Source: Oceanospirillaceae bacterium (GTDB taxonomy: Bacteria; Pseudomonadota; Gammaproteobacteria; Pseudomonadales; Balneatricaceae). Taken from it: a stretch of 7,509 bases of DNA. The notes under the pieces are model-generated. The model was not told where the DNA came from. It ran no database searches and saw only the letters and a list, made by a program, of their open reading frames with translations. This document shows, one piece after another, positions 6,427 through 7,509 of the stretch; the first letter of the stretch is position 1; the number at the start of each line of letters is the position of its first letter. The position numbers and the translations under genes were made by a program. The stretch covers positions 1 through 7,509 of the forward strand of contig JAGSHA010000150.1 in assembly GCA_023954795.1 (NCBI GenBank), read 5' to 3'.

Positions 6427-7266
6427 ATGCCGAAGCAGTCAGTTCTGATCGCCGGATGTGGCGATGTTGGTTGCCAACTTGGACTTAACTTACTAGATCA
6501 GGGTCTGGAGGTATATGGCCTTCGTCGCAATATAAGCCAGCTGCCCGACGGCATCCAAGGTATCGCAGCAGACCTCAGCGATCCTGAGACACTTCGCGAT
6601 CTGCCTGCAACTACCATTGTAGTGTATGCCGTTGCGGCTTCGAGCCATGATGAAGAGGGATATCGCCGGGCATACTGCGAGGGGCTGAAAAACTTGCTTG
6701 CCAGCCTATCGGAATCTCCTCAACACCTGTTCTTTACATCCAGTACATCGGTCTATCACCAAAACGACAATGGCTGGGTCGATGAAACAAGTCCAACACA
6801 ACCCTCCAGCTTCTCCGGCCAGATCATGCTGGAAGCAGAGTACATCGCTCTGCACAGCAAAATTCCGGCGACGATTGTGCGCTTCAGTGGTATCTATGGC
6901 CCGGGACGGAATCATTTGATCAATCAAGCGCGCAGTGGCCGTAGCGCACCCGCGGAACCGGTGTTGTTCAGTAACCGAATTCACCGGGATGATTGCGCCG
7001 ACGTGCTCGCCCATCTGGTCAGTCGCAGTCTGAATGGGTATCCACTCGCCCGCATCTATCTGGCGACAGACGACGAACCCGCGCCACTGCATGAAGTGTC
7101 TGAATGGCTGGCGGAGAAGTTAGAGGTAGAGATTACCGATCGCAGCGCGAGTCGCCGCGCAGGTAGTAAGCGATGCAGTAACCGGTTACTCAGAGCAACC
7201 GGCTACAATTTCCGATATCCAACGTATCGGGAAGGTTATCTGTCGGTACTCAACCCCGACGATTAA
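6427..7266 (+). CDS. Atypical SDR / NAD(P)-binding epimerase-like protein, YeeZ-like
   Basis: A 279-residue, single-domain Rossmann protein similar in layout to E. coli YeeZ (274 residues), whose substrate is unknown. GCGDVG at 10-15 is the GxGxxG dinucleotide site typical of atypical SDRs rather than GxxGxxG. The arginine pair at 33-34 after the second strand suggests NADP preference. Other landmarks are ADL at 48-50, FTSSTSVYH at 103-111, RFSGIYGPGR at 152-161, NRIHRDDCADV at 183-193 and a family-like end, GYNFRYPTYREGY. The usual Tyr-x3-Lys catalytic pair is missing: the aligned stretch SGQIMLEAE (130-138) has neither residue. It may therefore be a binding or redox-sensing protein, or use different chemistry. 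No signal peptide, so cytosolic. It diverges from oxyR over 50 bases and its stop overlaps the convergent permease gene. The family call is firm; no specific reaction can be assigned. Confidence 0.88.
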   Translation: MPKQSVLIAGCGDVGCQLGLNLLDQGLEVYGLRRNISQLPDGIQGIAADLSDPETLRDLPATTIVVYAVAASSHDEEGYRRAYCEGLKNLLASLSESPQHLFFTSSTSVYHQNDNGWVDETSPTQPSSFSGQIMLEAEYIALHSKIPATIVRFSGIYGPGRNHLINQARSGRSAPAEPVLFSNRIHRDDCADVLAHLVSRSLNGYPLARIYLATDDEPAPLHEVSEWLAEKLEVEITDRSASRRAGSKRCSNRLLRATGYNFRYPTYREGYLSVLNPDD

Positions 7267-7509
7267 CGATCCAGATGTTCGTCCCGTAGTTGCGGGTCGA
7301 GCGTCGCAGGCAGCGGCGTGTGTTTGTAATACTGGTAACGGTTAAAACGGTATTCCAGCAGACGGAAGATACCGATCATCAGTGCACCGATAACCAGATA
7401 CACCATACCCGCCGCCATAAACATCTCCAGTGGCGTGTAAGTGCGTGCAATGATCGTACGGGCCATACCCGTCAGATCCAGCAGCGTAATGGTCGACGCC
7501 AGCGCACTA
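7263..7509 (-). CDS. Polar amino acid ABC transporter permease, C-terminal part
   Basis: Only the last 81 residues are in view; the frame runs open to the right edge (starting SALAST on the minus strand). The stretch LTGMARTIIARTYTPLEMF followed by a long hydrophobic segment (MAAGMVYLVIGALMIGIF) and RLEYR is characteristic of the C-terminal transmembrane helix of HisM/ArtM/GlnP-type inner-membrane permeases. These form the membrane channel of binding-protein-dependent uptake systems for basic or polar amino acids. The last 25 or so residues form a charged cytoplasmic tail. Partner genes for the ATPase, binding protein and second permease are not in the window and would be expected beyond the right edge. 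The substrate cannot be read from this piece. Its stop codon overlaps the end of the convergent SDR gene. Confidence 0.85.
   Translation of the reverse strand, partial: SALASTITLLDLTGMARTIIARTYTPLEMFMAAGMVYLVIGALMIGIFRLLEYRFNRYQYYKHTPLPATLDPQLRDEHLDR

Overview
The window looks like an ordinary chromosomal segment of a free-living, probably marine or aquatic gammaproteobacterium. The main evidence is an oxyR-recG gene pair of the type known from Pseudomonas and relatives. The OxyR is Pseudomonas-like, with redox cysteines at positions 199 and 208. A MshQ-like secreted LamG protein, a DUF501 protein, a YeeZ-like SDR protein and a polar amino acid ABC permease fit the same group. Base composition is moderate (roughly half G+C by eye). 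I saw no tRNA, rRNA, CRISPR array, insertion sequence or phage gene.

Layout, left to right. Positions 1-2673 (minus strand) hold the first 891 codons of a large exported surface protein that runs off the left edge. It has a signal peptide, two tandem cysteine-patterned modules of about 239 residues joined by a proline-rich linker, then two LamG-type domains. A 150-base gap follows, with no convincing terminator. Positions 2824-6376 (minus strand) hold an oxyR-recG-DUF501 gene string. The oxyR stop and recG start overlap as TAATG, and recG and the DUF501 gene are 47 bases apart. Only 50 bases separate oxyR from a divergent plus-strand gene (6427-7266) for an atypical YeeZ-like SDR protein. That gene ends in a 4-base tail-to-tail overlap with the 3' end of an amino acid ABC transporter permease gene (7263 to the right edge, minus strand).

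How the genes work together: OxyR senses peroxide and normally activates antioxidant genes. RecG remodels stalled replication forks and recombination intermediates. Their coupling links oxidative-stress sensing to DNA repair, as in Pseudomonas. The DUF501 protein has no known function but appears to be co-transcribed with them. The surface protein resembles the tip/adhesin-like MshQ of MSHA pilus systems but has no pilus genes next to it here. The SDR protein and the amino acid permease look like neighbours rather than pathway partners.

I found no clear undescribed multi-gene system. The most interesting items are the duplicated four-cysteine module of the surface protein, the peroxide-linked DUF501 protein with conserved-looking Cys and His residues, and the compact oxyR/SDR divergent region with a -10 element that reads in both directions.
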